From assembly GCF_027942865.1 (NCBI RefSeq), contig NC_134529.1:21740467-21804466 (forward strand): 64,000 nucleotides of DNA, written 5' to 3'. Positions 1-12,293 of this stretch are shown one piece after another. A program made the translations under genes and the position numbers. The notes below the pieces were generated by a model. The model saw only the letters and a program-made list of their open reading frames with translations. It had not been told where the DNA came from and did no database searches. This DNA is from Odontesthes bonariensis. Its lineage: Eukaryota > Chordata > Actinopteri > Atheriniformes > Atherinopsidae. How positions within the stretch are numbered: the first letter of the stretch is position 1; every line of letters starts with the position of its first letter.

Positions 1-470
1 CTTGTCAAGATTATCCTTTTTCAGCGGAAGTTTGATTACAGCTGTTTTGAGTGGCTCTGGAAACACACCTGACATCAAGGACAAGTTCACGATCAGTAAC
101 AGGTCTGACTCTAAAATCTTTGAGACTCTTTTGAAGAAACCTGTTGGCAGGATGTCTAAACAGCAAGAGGAGGAGTTCAGCTGACGTAATATGTCCTCCA
201 GGTCTTTGCTGTTAATGGGTTGGAACTGTGTCATGGTGTTTAAACGGGTTTTCGGTGGAGACGGTACATATGCTGAACCTGCTGCTGATGTACCAACTGC
301 TTGTCTAATATTTTGGATTTTGTCTGTGAAGAATTTGACAAAGTCATTGCAGGCCATGGTGGAATGAAGTTCAGTTGCCACTAACACAGGAGGATTTAAA
401 GATACAAACACATGAGTATTGAATAAGGAAAGGCAGATGCAGCCTTTTAAAGTAGCTTTGATCTCACACT
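1..470 (-). mobile_element. L2-clade LINE fragment (reverse transcriptase N-terminal side), cut by window edge
   Basis: Read on the minus strand, about 420 bases give one reading frame without a stop. It contains a segment resembling the region just before the reverse-transcriptase core of fish L2-type non-LTR retrotransposons: FFTDKI, then KILESDLLLIVNLSLMSGVF, then PLKTAVIKLPLKKDNLDK. In this family the order is linker, SxLLxGxFPxxLKTAVIKPLLKK, then the catalytic palm. The palm would lie to the left of base 1, so only the upstream part is seen. The short open frame on the plus strand over the same bases is a shadow. No host gene is involved. The right boundary near 470 is approximate. Confidence 0.8.
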
Positions 471-1859
471 GCTGAGTTTTATTCGTCACAGCAACTGAAA
501 AGAAGACGCTACGCGTTTTTTTTTTTTTTTTTTTCAACTGCTGTTTGAACAATAGTTTGCTTCTGGAAGTTAATCTGATAAAGAATGTTAGAATGTCGGA
601 ATTTGAATTTCTGAGGAATTATTTCAAACAAATTTCAGGTTATTTTCGGGCAATTTTCCCCTGATTCCTGTAATTTCATCATAATAATAAAATAAATAAA
701 TAAATAACTTGTGTCACAACTTTTCAAAAACAGCTGCTGTAAAATCAGGCATTCTAAGCCGCATCAATCACAAAAAAAAACAAAAAAAAGTCCTGGAGGG
801 ACTGTATCCCACTGTGTGTGTGTCTACATACTGGTGAGCACACACCAATCCAGAGTCCTGGAAACTTTCTCTATTTCCTGATTGTAAAAACATCAAAAGA
901 GTGTCACCCAGCATTATTACCGCACGGCACCCTTTAAATCCGCCCTTTCTTGTTTTTTTTTATTTCGCTGCATTATTTATTGCCATGACAAAAGCACAAA
1001 AGACACCCACAGTAATTAGCTTGTATGGATTCAGTCATGATGCTTTTGCAGCCTCACTGCTTATTATGGGCCTTGGAGGGTCGTTTTCACCACGTTGCGC
1101 TAATGACAGCTATGGAGGTGGAGGAGCAGGGAACCGCAGGGGGCCTCGGCAGTTCTTGCTCCTCGTACTCTGCAATGCAGCGTGTCCAACCCCCCCATCC
1201 ACTCACCACCACCGCCATCCCAACTAACCCAGCTAAGCTACCCCTTTAAATCAGTCCCGGTGTCTTTTCAATTACCGGGAGCAGCGTGTGTCTCTCCCTA
1301 ACTCTTTTTCTCAACCTCTAATAGCTCCATCTCTTCTTTCTCTTTTTTTCCTCCTAACCCTGTCATTCCCTTCGTCTTGATTTCTTGCTCTCTTGTCCTC
1401 TCGCGCCTTCTTTCCCCCTCATTTACCTTACTCTCTCATCTCTGCCTGCACCATTTGTCTTACAGTGCATTTCTTTTTTTTATGGACTCCAATCACTCTT
1501 CTGGGGTTTTTTCCCTCCATCCCCCTTTATGGTGTGGCAGTGTCACCGTCACCGTCTTTGGGCTCTTCCTCATTGGGTCCAGGCCTCGCTGTATTTGCGT
1601 AGAAGAATAGACTCATCCATCTTTGATTGTTGTGAAATATTACAGCGGTGTCACGACAACCAAGCCTCCCTGAACCTCATGCAATATTCAGAGGCGATGA
1701 TATAAGATTCCTGCTAATGAAAAAAACAGCAGGCAATACAAACAGCCCTTTAATAACGGTCTGGCAGAACAGCCTGCTCCCTGTCGATCTCAGGAGCGCA
1801 CTTAGCTGGTTGTGGTCGAAAGGTCCTTGTATATCCGTGATGGGCCCCTGGTGGGAAGG
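471..1859. other. Gene-free stretch
   Basis: No coding exon or RNA gene is recognised here. The stretch contains a T-run at about 510-535, an (AAATA)n run at about 690-710, A-rich runs near 772-788 and pyrimidine-rich DNA from about 1290 to 1500. The short open frames at 901-1227 and 1377-1705 overlap each other in several frames, have composition-driven residue content and match no family I know. Confidence 0.6.
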
Positions 1860-1985
1860 CCACGACTCTAAGGTGCCAATTCGATTTGTATCACGATTCT
1901 TGATAATTGCGATTCTACAAGTATTGCGATTCGATATAACCAGTAATTGCAATTTTCTTTTCCTCCTTAAAAAACAAACAAGTTG
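1860..1985. mobile_element. Terminal fragment of a hAT-like element (probable)
   Basis: The segment has repeated motifs of the type cgattcttgataattgcgat and attgcgattcgatata. These resemble the subterminal repeats of fish hAT-type elements, in which short gcgattcgat words recur near the ends. No partner end or target duplication was found, so this is a tentative call on a short fragment. Confidence 0.35.
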
Positions 1986-2322
1986 AATCATACACTTCTA
2001 GAATGGATGTCGTTCCCATAAACAATGCACATCAGTCTGGGTCGGTCAGTCAGTCCAGCAGCTGACATTTATTTCAACTGAGACTAAAAGAGGTCTGCTT
2101 ACTGATAAACTCTGCTCCTCCCAGGAGAGATTGGTTAGTAAGACCTATGCATCAACAAAATACCCTTGCGAGCTGGGGAAAGTGCCAAAAGGAATCCTAA
2201 AAAGTAATAAAGCACGTACATTAATCCACAACTGGGTTTTTTCCGTTGTGTGGTACAGTTCCACCTCAGACAGTATGCCCTACACCTGATTGGGCATAGA
2301 GCAGTCTCTGAGAATAGAAGGG

Positions 2323-2369
2323 CCTGAATATCTTTCAGGGGTTAGCATAACCCCTGAAAGATATTCAGG
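2323..2369. repeat. Perfect 22-bp inverted repeat with 3-nt loop
   Basis: The left arm (2323-2344, beginning cctgaatatctttcagg) and the right arm (2348-2369, ending gaaagatattcagg) are perfectly complementary, separated by gca. The hairpin lies in otherwise unremarkable AT-rich DNA. It could be the closed end of a small foldback element or an inverted micro-duplication. Confidence 0.8.
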
Positions 2370-2810
2370 GCTCTGTAACGGAAAAATATTTCTATCTGGA
2401 AATCCAAATTCTCAATTAAAGATGCTTTTTGTAGGAAAAAAATGTTTCCCCCCGATGAAGTAGTCCCCAGGAAAAATAGATGAAAAAAATAGATAAAGAC
2501 ATAAACAAAAGAAATTCAAAAAATGTATTGCAAATCACAAAATGGATCTCAAATGGGGACGGAATCAGACACCTTTTCTGGTAAAACTCCGCCCCTTTTT
2601 GGCGATAATAACTAAAGAAACCAAAAGAACGCAAACAGTACTGTCGGGTTTCTCCCTCAGAGTATATGCCTGAGAAAGATCCTACCAAGAGCACAACTGG
2701 CAGTCTTCTACAACACGTCTTCGGCAACGTTCTCGAAACAAGTTGAACTGCTTGACAAAATGTCACAACACCAGTTTTTGTTTAGTTTTTTGGGAGAAAT
2801 ATAAAAGGCT

Positions 2811-2890
2811 GCACATCGAAACCACTTCCCCATTATGAAGCACGGTGGGGTAAACATCATGATTTGGAGTCGCCCCTTCGGAGGCCTAAT
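2811..2890 (+). mobile_element. Tc1-like transposase relic (short)
   Basis: The plus strand reads MKHGGVNIMIW. This corresponds to the conserved block KHGGGSIMxWGCF that follows the first catalytic aspartate in Tc1-family DD34E transposases. Only about 25 codons are recognisable, and one of the glycines and the WGC motif are changed. No terminal inverted repeats were found next to it. Confidence 0.5.
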
Positions 2891-2899
2891 ATACATATA

Positions 2900-4559
2900 T
2901 TTTTTTCAATTTTATTGTTTTAATTTCTTTAGTTTTATTTATCCTCCCCAGGTACATCTTTTGCAAATTAGCATCTGCTATGAATACTATGATAATTGCA
3001 GTGGAAAGTCGTTTTCAGCCCTTCTATCTATGTCGCCATCAGATAAATTTCAAATAAACAGTTAAACTACTCTTGAAGGCACCCTGAATTCAGACTGTCG
3101 AGGGGTTCTACAGTCAGGGTCCATGATCTGACACTTAACAGAGAAGAGGAGAGGATAGAATGGTTGAAAGAGAACGCCATTTATTATTTTTGGAAAGACC
3201 AAGCCAAAATCCTGACCTTAAAAGTTCCATTATATGATATTTTAAAACTTAACACAGCGGCAAACACCTACTTTCTAATTGAGGATATCGCTGCAAATTG
3301 AAGTCCCTCGCTGTGCCTTGTATTTTCTGCTACATTCACTTTTTGCTCAGTGTTTTTAACAGATAATATCAAAGTCTGGCAAAACACTTTGTTGCAACTT
3401 TACTAAACAGTCAAGGTTAAGTCAATTCTAATATGTGCTGCAGTGCAGTTAGGAATAATTCTGCATTGATGCTGTAGCAGAACATCATCAGGAGTTTGCA
3501 GGGTATATGAAAGTATAACATACTATTGTTCAGTGGTGATATTTGTTCAGTGGCTTTGACGAGTTAAACTGCAAGTATGGACATAGCTCTCTTGCATTAA
3601 ATCGAAGGTATACTGATAGGCTAACGGAAGAAGGCGCAATTCAGCTGCAAGTGACAAAAAACCCCAAAGCTAAAACGTGCGTTTTCATAGCGGACCTCTG
3701 CGCAGACTTGGTAACACACAAGGTGTGTACTACTTTGGTCACATAACTAATATTAAGGAAGGAATATTTACCCTGAACAAAAAAAAAAAAACCCAGCCAA
3801 CCTGACTTGTCAGCCAAATCACCAAATCTTGGGCAATTTTCTTATCGTGGATCTTCTGACTTATGTGGTCGAAGACAACACTGGCTTTTACCAGCTGTCG
3901 AAAGAAATCGAAGCTTCCGTTACAAACATCACGTTACAGAAAAGTATTGCACCAGCACTCTGCAGCCAAACGAAAGGACAGATAAATGACTTAAAGGCCT
4001 TACATGTGATATGTGGACTTCTGGGGCGACTGACTTGAATGTAACCAATGTACACCACAGACATGAATCACTGTTTGGCCATACAGTAATTTGTGGATGC
4101 ATCGGGATCCATCTTTAACCATTTTGGGCACCGAACAGCCACAATGATTAGTACTGTAGAGATGTCCTGTTTGAGCAGGAATAGATGAGAGATATTGGCA
4201 GTATCATCTTGGTGTCATCAGATCACAGGACATGGTTCCAGCAATCCATATCCTTTGTTTGTTTGTCTCTGATGAGACAATGATAAACAAATTTGCTTTA
4301 GATGGTGTCAAGCCTGTGTGGTGGTAAAAAGTGATTTGTACAAAGAAAAGTGCCCCATGCTTAAAGTCAATTGAATTGAATTGAATTTCACCAAAAGAAA
4401 CATGCTTGTCAACATGTACTGTGACTACTGAAGCAGATCATGATACTCTCCATAGGATTTCAGTCAAATCTCACACACGTCTCTTTTAGCCTGGTGCAGA
4501 CTCAAAATGTAAAATTTCAATGTAAGGCAAGGATGAAACGCACAACGATGACCTCCCTT
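2900..4559. other. Gene-free stretch
   Basis: AT-rich sequence without a recognisable exon, RNA gene or bounded repeat. Two open frames of 60-70 codons (3543-3746 and 3807-4038) resemble no family I know and have no splice or promoter context. They are treated as chance. Confidence 0.6.
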
Positions 4560-4609
4560 TTAATGCCTTTTCATTTCATGACATTTCGGGCCAACACGGC
4601 CCATTCTCA

Positions 4610-4850
4610 GGGAGTTTAACATAGGGGTGTACTCACTTTTGCACCAGCATAATTTTACAAAAATGGACAAATATGTCATTTAAGTTATATTATTGACCTT
4701 TCTTTTCTGTTGTAAGCTGAACAGATGTTGTATTAAACTTACTCTATGCACGTTTTGGGAATAACTTGTGTGTGTATTAAAATATTGTTCAAAATGTTAC
4801 TTTTCAACAGGGGTGTACTCATTTTCACTGTGCACTGTATATGCTCAAAC
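4610..4850. mobile_element. Tc1-like element end fragment (probable)
   Basis: The phrase aggggtgtactca occurs twice, at about 4624 and 4809. It is followed by cacttttgc at the first site and by ttttcactgtgcactgta at the second. This resembles the terminal repeats of fish Tc1/mariner-like elements, whose ends read gggtgtactcacttttg. No transposase coding sequence lies between the two copies. Confidence 0.4.
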
Positions 4851-4876
4851 AACTGTCATATATGTTTGGTCAAAAT

Positions 4877-5182
4877 GGGGAGGGGGGGGGGGGGGGGGGT
4901 CTTAGTGGCAGTGTGCTGCGTCAGCAGCTCAACCGCAAGGGATAGCATCCCAAATGCATAGATCAATGCAAGAACAGCAATTCAAACACAGAGGAAAAAA
5001 AGATGCAGACGAGGGAATGAAGGAAAGAGTGGAGGGAGGGAAAACTGAGGCGGAGGAAAAGCAGAAGGAGGAAGGAGGAGTGTGTCAGGGAGAAAGTGCT
5101 GAGCTGGGATCCTCCTGCTTGGGATTTCCTCCTTCTGATATCCCACCCCACCAACACTTTCTTTTTTTTTTTTTTTTTTTTT
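4877..5182. repeat. Low-complexity block: G-run, GA-rich tract, T-run
   Basis: There is a run of guanines at about 4882-4899, a purine-rich GA tract at about 4990-5100 and a T-run at about 5160-5182. The open frames here on both strands are explained by this composition. Confidence 0.75.
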
Positions 5183-7060
5183 ACCGCAACGTAATCTTTC
5201 CCGGGCCATTACATATTCCCTACGAATACCCAAGCACTGCACATCGCAGACCTTCACAGACCAACTGAGCTGTGACCTGCCCCATATGCACAACGGCTCG
5301 TAGCCAAGCCCCTGCAGATTGGCACCAAGAAGGGGATGATGAGGGGAAGAGGGAAGGAGATAAGAAAGGGCTAGAGAAGACAGGGGGAGTGGAAAGAGGG
5401 CCAGCCTTGCAGAGGCAGTGCAGAGGCAATACGATGCAAATGCAACATAATGCAGTAGCGCTGGGGGAGGCACTGCAGAGACGGGGCAAGGACGTCCGAG
5501 AGGAGGCAGCTACTAAAGGCCCAGTGGGCACGAGGAATGAAGCTCGTAATGCAACCTTGACCTTGACGGATGTACAGTATACTATGAATTACATATTAGC
5601 GCGCAATGGAAATGTGCAACAGTAGCCGCAGATGAAAGTGAGAATGTCCCCTTCAGACGCAGACAGCAGACCGGTTTGATATTCAAAGCCAGCCACGAGC
5701 TCTCCCTCATCTACGCATGCACATTAACATTCATCAGCTCTTGCATAAAATCTGCACGCACATGCCCATATTCTCAATTATTCATTTGCAATACGCGCAG
5801 GAACAAAACACAAGTGGCTCTAATGCACTTTTAACAAAAGAAGTGGCCCCGGCTGGGGCCTCTGTAATGCAGACCGGGCGTTCTATGCCGACGCCGTACG
5901 AAGGAATGCAATTTTCGACAAGTCAATCTTGTTTCAAGTCTTGTTAGTCTGCATACGGTCGGAAAAAACACAAGTTCACTTGGCGAACAAGTGTAGAGAA
6001 CGTTCCCCTAAATGTTAACATCCTCCATATCTCATTTAATAATTCAATAAATCTAAACTTTAAACGGTCTGCGCTCTCTCTCTGTGCTGCCAGGAACAAT
6101 TCAATTAGCCATACGAGGTGTTGTGACAGCCCGGTTTATGCTTAGGTCTCACACTTGTGTGTCCTGTTTTTATAACCCATCAGTCCAGCCACCTCTCTCT
6201 CTCGTTCCGTCGCTTCTTTCGCCGTTGACAGGGCATTAGTGCGCCAAGGAAGCTGAGGCAACAAGCCGACTCAGACTTTTTTTTTTTGTCCTGCTTTGAT
6301 TAGCCGCGGGTAATATTTTGTGCTGTGAGGGTAAGTGGTGGGGGGGTGAAAAAAAAAAGTCCTTGCTGTCAAGAGGAAGCTGGAAGAGACAGCGTGGAGC
6401 AATGTGATGGGAATGGAGAGGCTCAGCGTTTGGATAGTATTTTATGTGAAAGATGCTGACAGGCGACAGTAAGGGAAGGGCAGAGCATTTGTTTCCAGGA
6501 TGGGTCGGTCAGCCAACCGTCAGCGCAGGCTAATCCAAAGCTGTGTTGATGGACAGAGAGTCAACTGTCAGCAAGTAATGGAGAAAAAAAGAAAAAAAAG
6601 AAGCTTTGTTCTCCACCACACACAAAAGCTTTTCTGCTCAATGGCTCTGGCTTTGCCGGAGCACGTGTTCACCTCGAGCCTGAAGCACAGCTGAGAAGGT
6701 GACTATTAGCAGGTCAGGGTAACACCAAACCAAAAGATTAAGCTCGAAATAAATTAACGGGGGACACATTTAAATTCTACAGTTTGTGGTGCCAGTGAGT
6801 TCATGAAAAGACGGAAGCAGAGACGGCTCGGGGAGGAAAAAGGTACAACAGGAAGGAAAATGTTGCTGACATGAAGTAGTGATGTATAAATGAGTGGAGA
6901 ATTAAACAAAGGAGAGGATAAGATAAGACTTTATGCCATTGTTGATGCTTTTCATCAATGCTGTTCCTCATCAATTACCTTATCGATTCTACACACCGCA
7001 ACTTTTCAGCATCAACTGCTTCCGATCTGAAGTCCCAAAGACAAAATCATTTTGAGTTTA
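5183..7060. other. Gene-free stretch
   Basis: No exon or RNA gene is recognised. Purine-rich sequence continues to about 5420. The segment 6085-6190 contains a SOX-like aacaat next to the homeobox-like caattag, and could be conserved non-coding DNA. That remark rests on motif words only. Confidence 0.5.
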
Positions 7061-7120
7061 GTTCAATTCAATTCAATTCATTTTCATATTTATTTATATA
7101 GCGCCAAATACAACGTGTTT
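7061..7120 (-). mobile_element. 3' tail of L2-type LINE or SINE with (GAATT)n end
   Basis: The sequence ttcaattcaattcaattca is followed by tttatttatatagcgccaaa. Read on the minus strand this is the same 3' end (tttggcgctatataaataaa, then a GAATT repeat) as the LINE copies ending at 14461, 47036 and 49598. Only about 60 bp remain, so it is either an extremely 5'-truncated LINE insertion or a SINE sharing that tail. Confidence 0.8.
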
Positions 7121-10100
7121 AGTGTCCTTGTCAACTCCATGCAGACGATGTGAATAAAATACCAAACTGAGTAGAATACTGTGTCAACAACTTAGTAATT
7201 CCACATCATTTTGGGCCTATCTCAGAAAACTACTTTTTAAAATATCGTATTTTTACGGTATTTTTTCCGACTTCGAACGACTATAACCCGACCTATACCT
7301 GAAATGCCGATCTTCTACTTTTGAGGGAGGGCGCAAAGCCTCTACAGCTCATTCTGTGTCCCTTCAAAGTTTCTTTCCCTTTTGAGGTTTGAAAGATGGA
7401 GACGTGACGGAGCTTTTCTGCTGCTGTCAGGGGCAGAGCAATAATCCCGTTTTTTACTGTATTTCCATCTCACACAAACCTAATTTGAAATCGATCTCTT
7501 ACTTCCAATTCGTTGTACCTTTTCCAACCACGGTACGGACTGCTTTTCTCTACAGAGTAACGCTGTCAAAATCTGCTAACTCAAATGGCCGTATTTCAGT
7601 GCTGCCTAAGACACACAAAGATCCATTCTGGCTCACTACAGGGCACTTAACTGTGTTTTATAAAATCTCTTATAGAGCACTTACACAATCAAGGATTCTC
7701 CTATTCTGAACAGGAAATTTTTACAACGTACCATTATATTCACTGAGCAACACATGTGGAACAAACTGATAGAGTAGAGAATTGTCTGCTTTGTCACATT
7801 TGAACTGTTATTCCTTAAGAAATGACTCATCTCAGACCAGCATGTGTGCTGTTTGCTCAAATGCGCTTGATAAATAAGATGGCCAGCAAACCCTGCAATT
7901 TGCTTTAAATAGCACAGAATTGTATTACGGGCTTCTGCAGAGGGAGTGTGCCTTGCACATGCAGCCACGGAGACAAGGCTAAAGAGCAGCAGTGTCCTCT
8001 TTGCCACGTCCACCTACACAGAGGCCCAGTCACCAGGTGGGTGGCTGGCAGTCCACACTCATCAGGCTGAGGCCACCTGTCCATTGGAAACTGTGAGAGC
8101 ATCCTTTTTAGCCAAAAGGGACGATTTCCATTTCCTCATCTCCTCACAGATATACACCCTTTGTAGTGGTAACGATCAGGGGCCGATTCAGAACAGAGAA
8201 TTACCTTGTTATAAATAGCTGTGCCACCACCATCATCAATCTTCGGTCAGCCTCCAAAGCGCTAGTATTTAAAGCGATGGCAAAGGATTTTGAGAAGTGT
8301 CTGTGAGGCACGGTGTTAGACCTCAGTTCATTCTTGCATCGCTCAAGCTAATGAAAATAGATTAGCTTAATGCGAACGCAAATCAGTAGGGTTAGAAACA
8401 ATCAGGCAAGGCACCATTAAGAACGGTTGGCTAAGTGGTTCACATCATCCAAACAAGTGCGTGTGGTTTGACAGGAAGTGATCAATCCAACTGTCCAAGC
8501 TAAACATTCAGCGAAAGACTTAAAAAGCCTTGAGAAGCTTTTGTCTGTATGCCTAGATAACTGGTCACTACACACACCGCTCTATGTGGCACACCTCGGA
8601 CTTTGTCCTCCCACACAGAGCAGTATCAACGTACAAAACTCTGTTTAAGAAGATACATTCTTAATGCATCTTTGATACATTTTGGGCAGAACACATCAGT
8701 TCACTGAAGGAGTTTTGACTGAAGGAAACCAAGCATTTTGAAGTTGACCTTCATCAGCTGTGTTTGGAGCTGTGTGTAAAATCTAACAAAAGATTTGCAA
8801 TATTTGCAGTATTTGCAGGGAAAATAAGATTAAGATTCAGTTTCTCCAGAAGGTTATGAACTCATTTGGACTTTAATGTCAGCAACGCATTTCAAAGAAG
8901 CTGCGGCATGATGAGCGACAAAAGACTGGAAAAGGAAGATAAGTCGAGATACACCGTTATGCGTCCCACAAAAGACGAAGAACATTGGGAGTGAGGAGAC
9001 CATCTTTATTTCTATAACAGACTCCCACTCACCTTATCAGGCCCACAGAACAGCTTGCAGTACAACTAGGAAGCAGGCTGTATCGTCCCTTCTTCGACAT
9101 CATGTCCACATATGGCTTCTTTGCTTGATAAAGAGTTTAAACCTGCACTCGTGGATGACAAGGCAAACTGCGTTCGCACGGAATGATTTCTGGAAGTGTT
9201 CCTGAGCCCATGCAGTGATTTCCATGGCAGAGTCACACCTGTTTTTAATGCTGCGCTGCGTGACGTCTGAAGATCAAGGGCGTCCAATATTGACTTTTGG
9301 ATGTGTCCCTTGCACACCGAAAATGTCTCCAGACTCTTATAATCCTTTGATGCTGTATTTCATTTGATTAACCTAATTAGACGTAACATGTTCCCCAGCT
9401 CTTTCTTCAATAAGTGCCACTAAAATATCAGTTTATGAGATTTGGACATCATTGCATTCTGTTTTTTATTCACACTTTAAACAACCTCAAAAACTTAAAA
9501 AAAAACATTGGGGTGGTAAATGACCCCCCCCCCCCGATTCATTCAGACGGTGACAGGCCACCCGCCAGCACACCATCAGAGACTTGTACAGACAAGTTTA
9601 AAGTGACTTTAAGTCCTATGTGTTCATGTATAAAGTGAAGTGTGAAGCACACCAAACTCGATCAAATGTACGCAACGTTAGAAAAGCACAAACCTTGGTT
9701 TTAGACCATACTGTGGACTTTGAGGAGTGAAAAGGCTCTAAAAGATCAAGGGAGTGCAGGGAAATCTCTGCACACAAGGGATGAGGCTTAAAATCAAAAG
9801 AATAATAATCTTCAGGCCCATCGGCAGCCCGGCATCAGAAACAAACCCAATTCTGCAGTGAAAATCCCCGCCAGGGCTCAAGAACTCTGAAGACTGCTGT
9901 CGATGAACAAAGGTCATTGTTGAATTCATAAATACAAGTTAAAATGTTTGTTATAATCTTTGTTATATTGCAAATACCTAAGTCAACTGATAACTAAAAG
10001 GCTTCAAGTTAGGAATTCAACAATCTTTAAAATATTTTGAGACTAGTTTGTTGTTATCATTGTTAGTAAAATTCTACAGTGGTAAAATAAAGAAGGACGG

Positions 10101-10200
10101 AGAGATTTGACCATTCAGATAACTTTTTACCAAAGTCTCAGAACTTAAATAGCCTTTTGGCCTGTTTTGGATCACCGGGTACTCTTAAGCAGCTCATTCT
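7121..10200. other. Gene-free stretch
   Basis: No coding exon, RNA gene or bounded repeat is recognised. There is a short C-run near 9526-9536. Scattered short open frames (for example 7389-7709 and 9066-9317) have no family resemblance. Confidence 0.6.
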
Positions 10201-10209
10201 GTCATCAGC

Positions 10210-10580
10210 AGTTCAGCTTGGGTTACAGTCAGTGGAACAAGTGTCTGTTAAATAGTCTGTTGAAGATATTCATGTATAAGATGACCCTAAACACATCTTA
10301 CAATCCAGACTGAACTACTTAATGAAAGTCAAATATAAGGTTGTGTAATGGTCCTCAGAGTCCTCTGACCTACATGTAGGCCTCACTGAAAATCAGATTT
10401 GAAAAAGAAATACAAGATGGTCCAAGAATGCTAAACAAGGAGATTTTCACAGGGAGACTGAGTGAAAATAAGAACAAAAAAGGCCCTGGAGTGGGTACAA
10501 ACCTAGTATGCAAGCTTCGGCAACTCAAAGCAGGTGTTACCAATTATTGAACACACAGGGTGCAAACTTCTGCTTCAAGC
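10210..10580. mobile_element. Tc1-like transposon relic (degenerate)
   Basis: The text resembles a decayed Tc1-like element. It includes atacaagatggtccaagaa and a terminal phrase acagggtgcaaacttctgc, similar to the fish Tc1 end motif agggtgcccaaacttttgc. The reading frame is destroyed. Boundaries are approximate and the assignment rests on the end motif. Confidence 0.4.
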
Positions 10581-10599
10581 TTGTAATTTTGAGTACCTC

Positions 10600-12290
10600 G
10601 CAAAGAAATACCTCATCTTTAACTTTAAGCCTTTTTGAAAAAATCTAATCTTTTACCTGGCTCGAACTTTTCTTTCTTGGCCTTTTACAGTAACAGATTG
10701 GTTGTTAAAACCTGCCAGTGTATGATCTAGGTCCAGAAACGCCACCATCTTCTCATTTACATCCATGACGGTACAGGGCTCCACTAGTGCACATCGCTGG
10801 GTCAAGAGACCTGAAGGGACCTTAAATGTGGGATGATATGTGCAGATTTTGGAGCAGCACATACCAGACCAAGGTAATTTTCATAAAAGGTCTTGCTTAT
10901 TTCCCTAATTTTGTAAATCCTTCACAAAGACAAAGCTACAATATTTGATCTGTTTTGGCATTAAATGTTAACTGTGATATGATCAAAAATGTCCTGTTAA
11001 TTTCTAAGGTCAGTTTGGCATCACAGGTAACATGATACCGAGGTATTTAACGTGTGGTTCAACAGCACTCAGTGTAACATCAGTGATGAACAGCTCAGTT
11101 GAGCTGAATCAGTCATTGCTTCATTGCTACATTCCTCTCTCCACCTCTCCATTTCCTCTAATTATTGCCTGGCAAACTAATGAGGAGGATTCTCTCATTA
11201 AATACAAATAGCAGCCTGGTCCTTAATTAGCAGCCTTGCTGGCTTGAAAACACTGTGTCAGAAAGCAGAGCAGAGCGGCTTGTAAAGAACTCGCCCAACC
11301 TGATATTGAGACAAGTAAAGTCTGTGGACCCAACATTGAAATGGTAGGCAGAATTATCATGAAAAATCATGAGATTATGGAACCTTAAAAGATATTTGAA
11401 TTCTTCTGTAAAAAATCTAAGCCTTATTTTGTCAGTTTCTGTTCAGTATGATAATGTAAGACCAACTAGAGTCATTGTTGCGATGTGGAAACACAGCCGC
11501 AGCACCATAACATACCCTAAAGGGAGCAAGAAATTAGCATCAGATAACCAGTCACTTTAAGATTAAACCAAATTTGTGCATAGTAGTAAAAAAATTAAAT
11601 TAAATTTGGACAGTTTGGTTAATAATTCCACCGCTTTCAGTTTTCTTCTCCCAGTGATCTGCCGAAACAAGTATTGATGTTTGTTAGCATCGGGGCAGCT
11701 GTTAAAAGCTGTGAAAAATATAGCTAACGTAGTTTGACCCTCAAACCTAAAATAGCTAAAATGTTAGCAAAAGTAAGTGATTTAGACATCCAGAGGGAAC
11801 AATGCAACAATGACCATCATTGTAGGTCACTGTTCTCCAAGCTTTGTTTTCATTTTCAGCAATCCCTGAGAGCTATGTTCTGCTCAGCTAGTGGCTAACT
11901 AGCAGCGGGTTCATCACTACAAGCGTTAGCAATTTTTATATTACACATTTGATCAAGTTTTAGTTGACTATAAAATGTATTTTATTTATTTGTTTGGAGA
12001 GTATCCGGTATCTCCGCAGTCACTTTGGAAAATAAGGAAAGAATTTTGACAGAGCTCAACTAAGAGCTACTCACAACAGGGCCACAGAAGAGCACATTTT
12101 TCACCATCCAAAACAACTCAAACCAAACTAAATTTTATTGTGGTTACGGTGAGCACTTTATTTACCATAGAAAATTTTACACCATATCACTTTTGCCTCA
12201 GTTTTTTCCTCCATCTATAGTTTCTCAACCAAAGAAACTCTGTGCAACTATACAAAATATATAGCAACTGTGTTGCTATATATCATTGCA
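10600..12290. other. Gene-free stretch with one candidate conserved non-coding element
   Basis: No exon or RNA gene is seen. The part at about 11105-11250 looks least like neutral repeat DNA. It holds a cluster of homeodomain core words (ctaattattg, ctaatgagg, ctcattaaat, ccttaattagcag) around an NFI-like ttgcctggcaa. This suggests, but does not show, a developmental enhancer. Confidence 0.4.
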
Positions 12291-12293
12291 TGG

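Noticed and set aside
4954..5531. Several 100-160 codon frames on both strands
   Set aside because: They arise from a purine-rich tract and a T-run, overlap on opposite strands and match nothing known.
5183..6240. A possible protein-coding exon set in GC-richer text near 5270-5940
   Set aside because: No consistent splice signals, codon pattern or family motif could be found.
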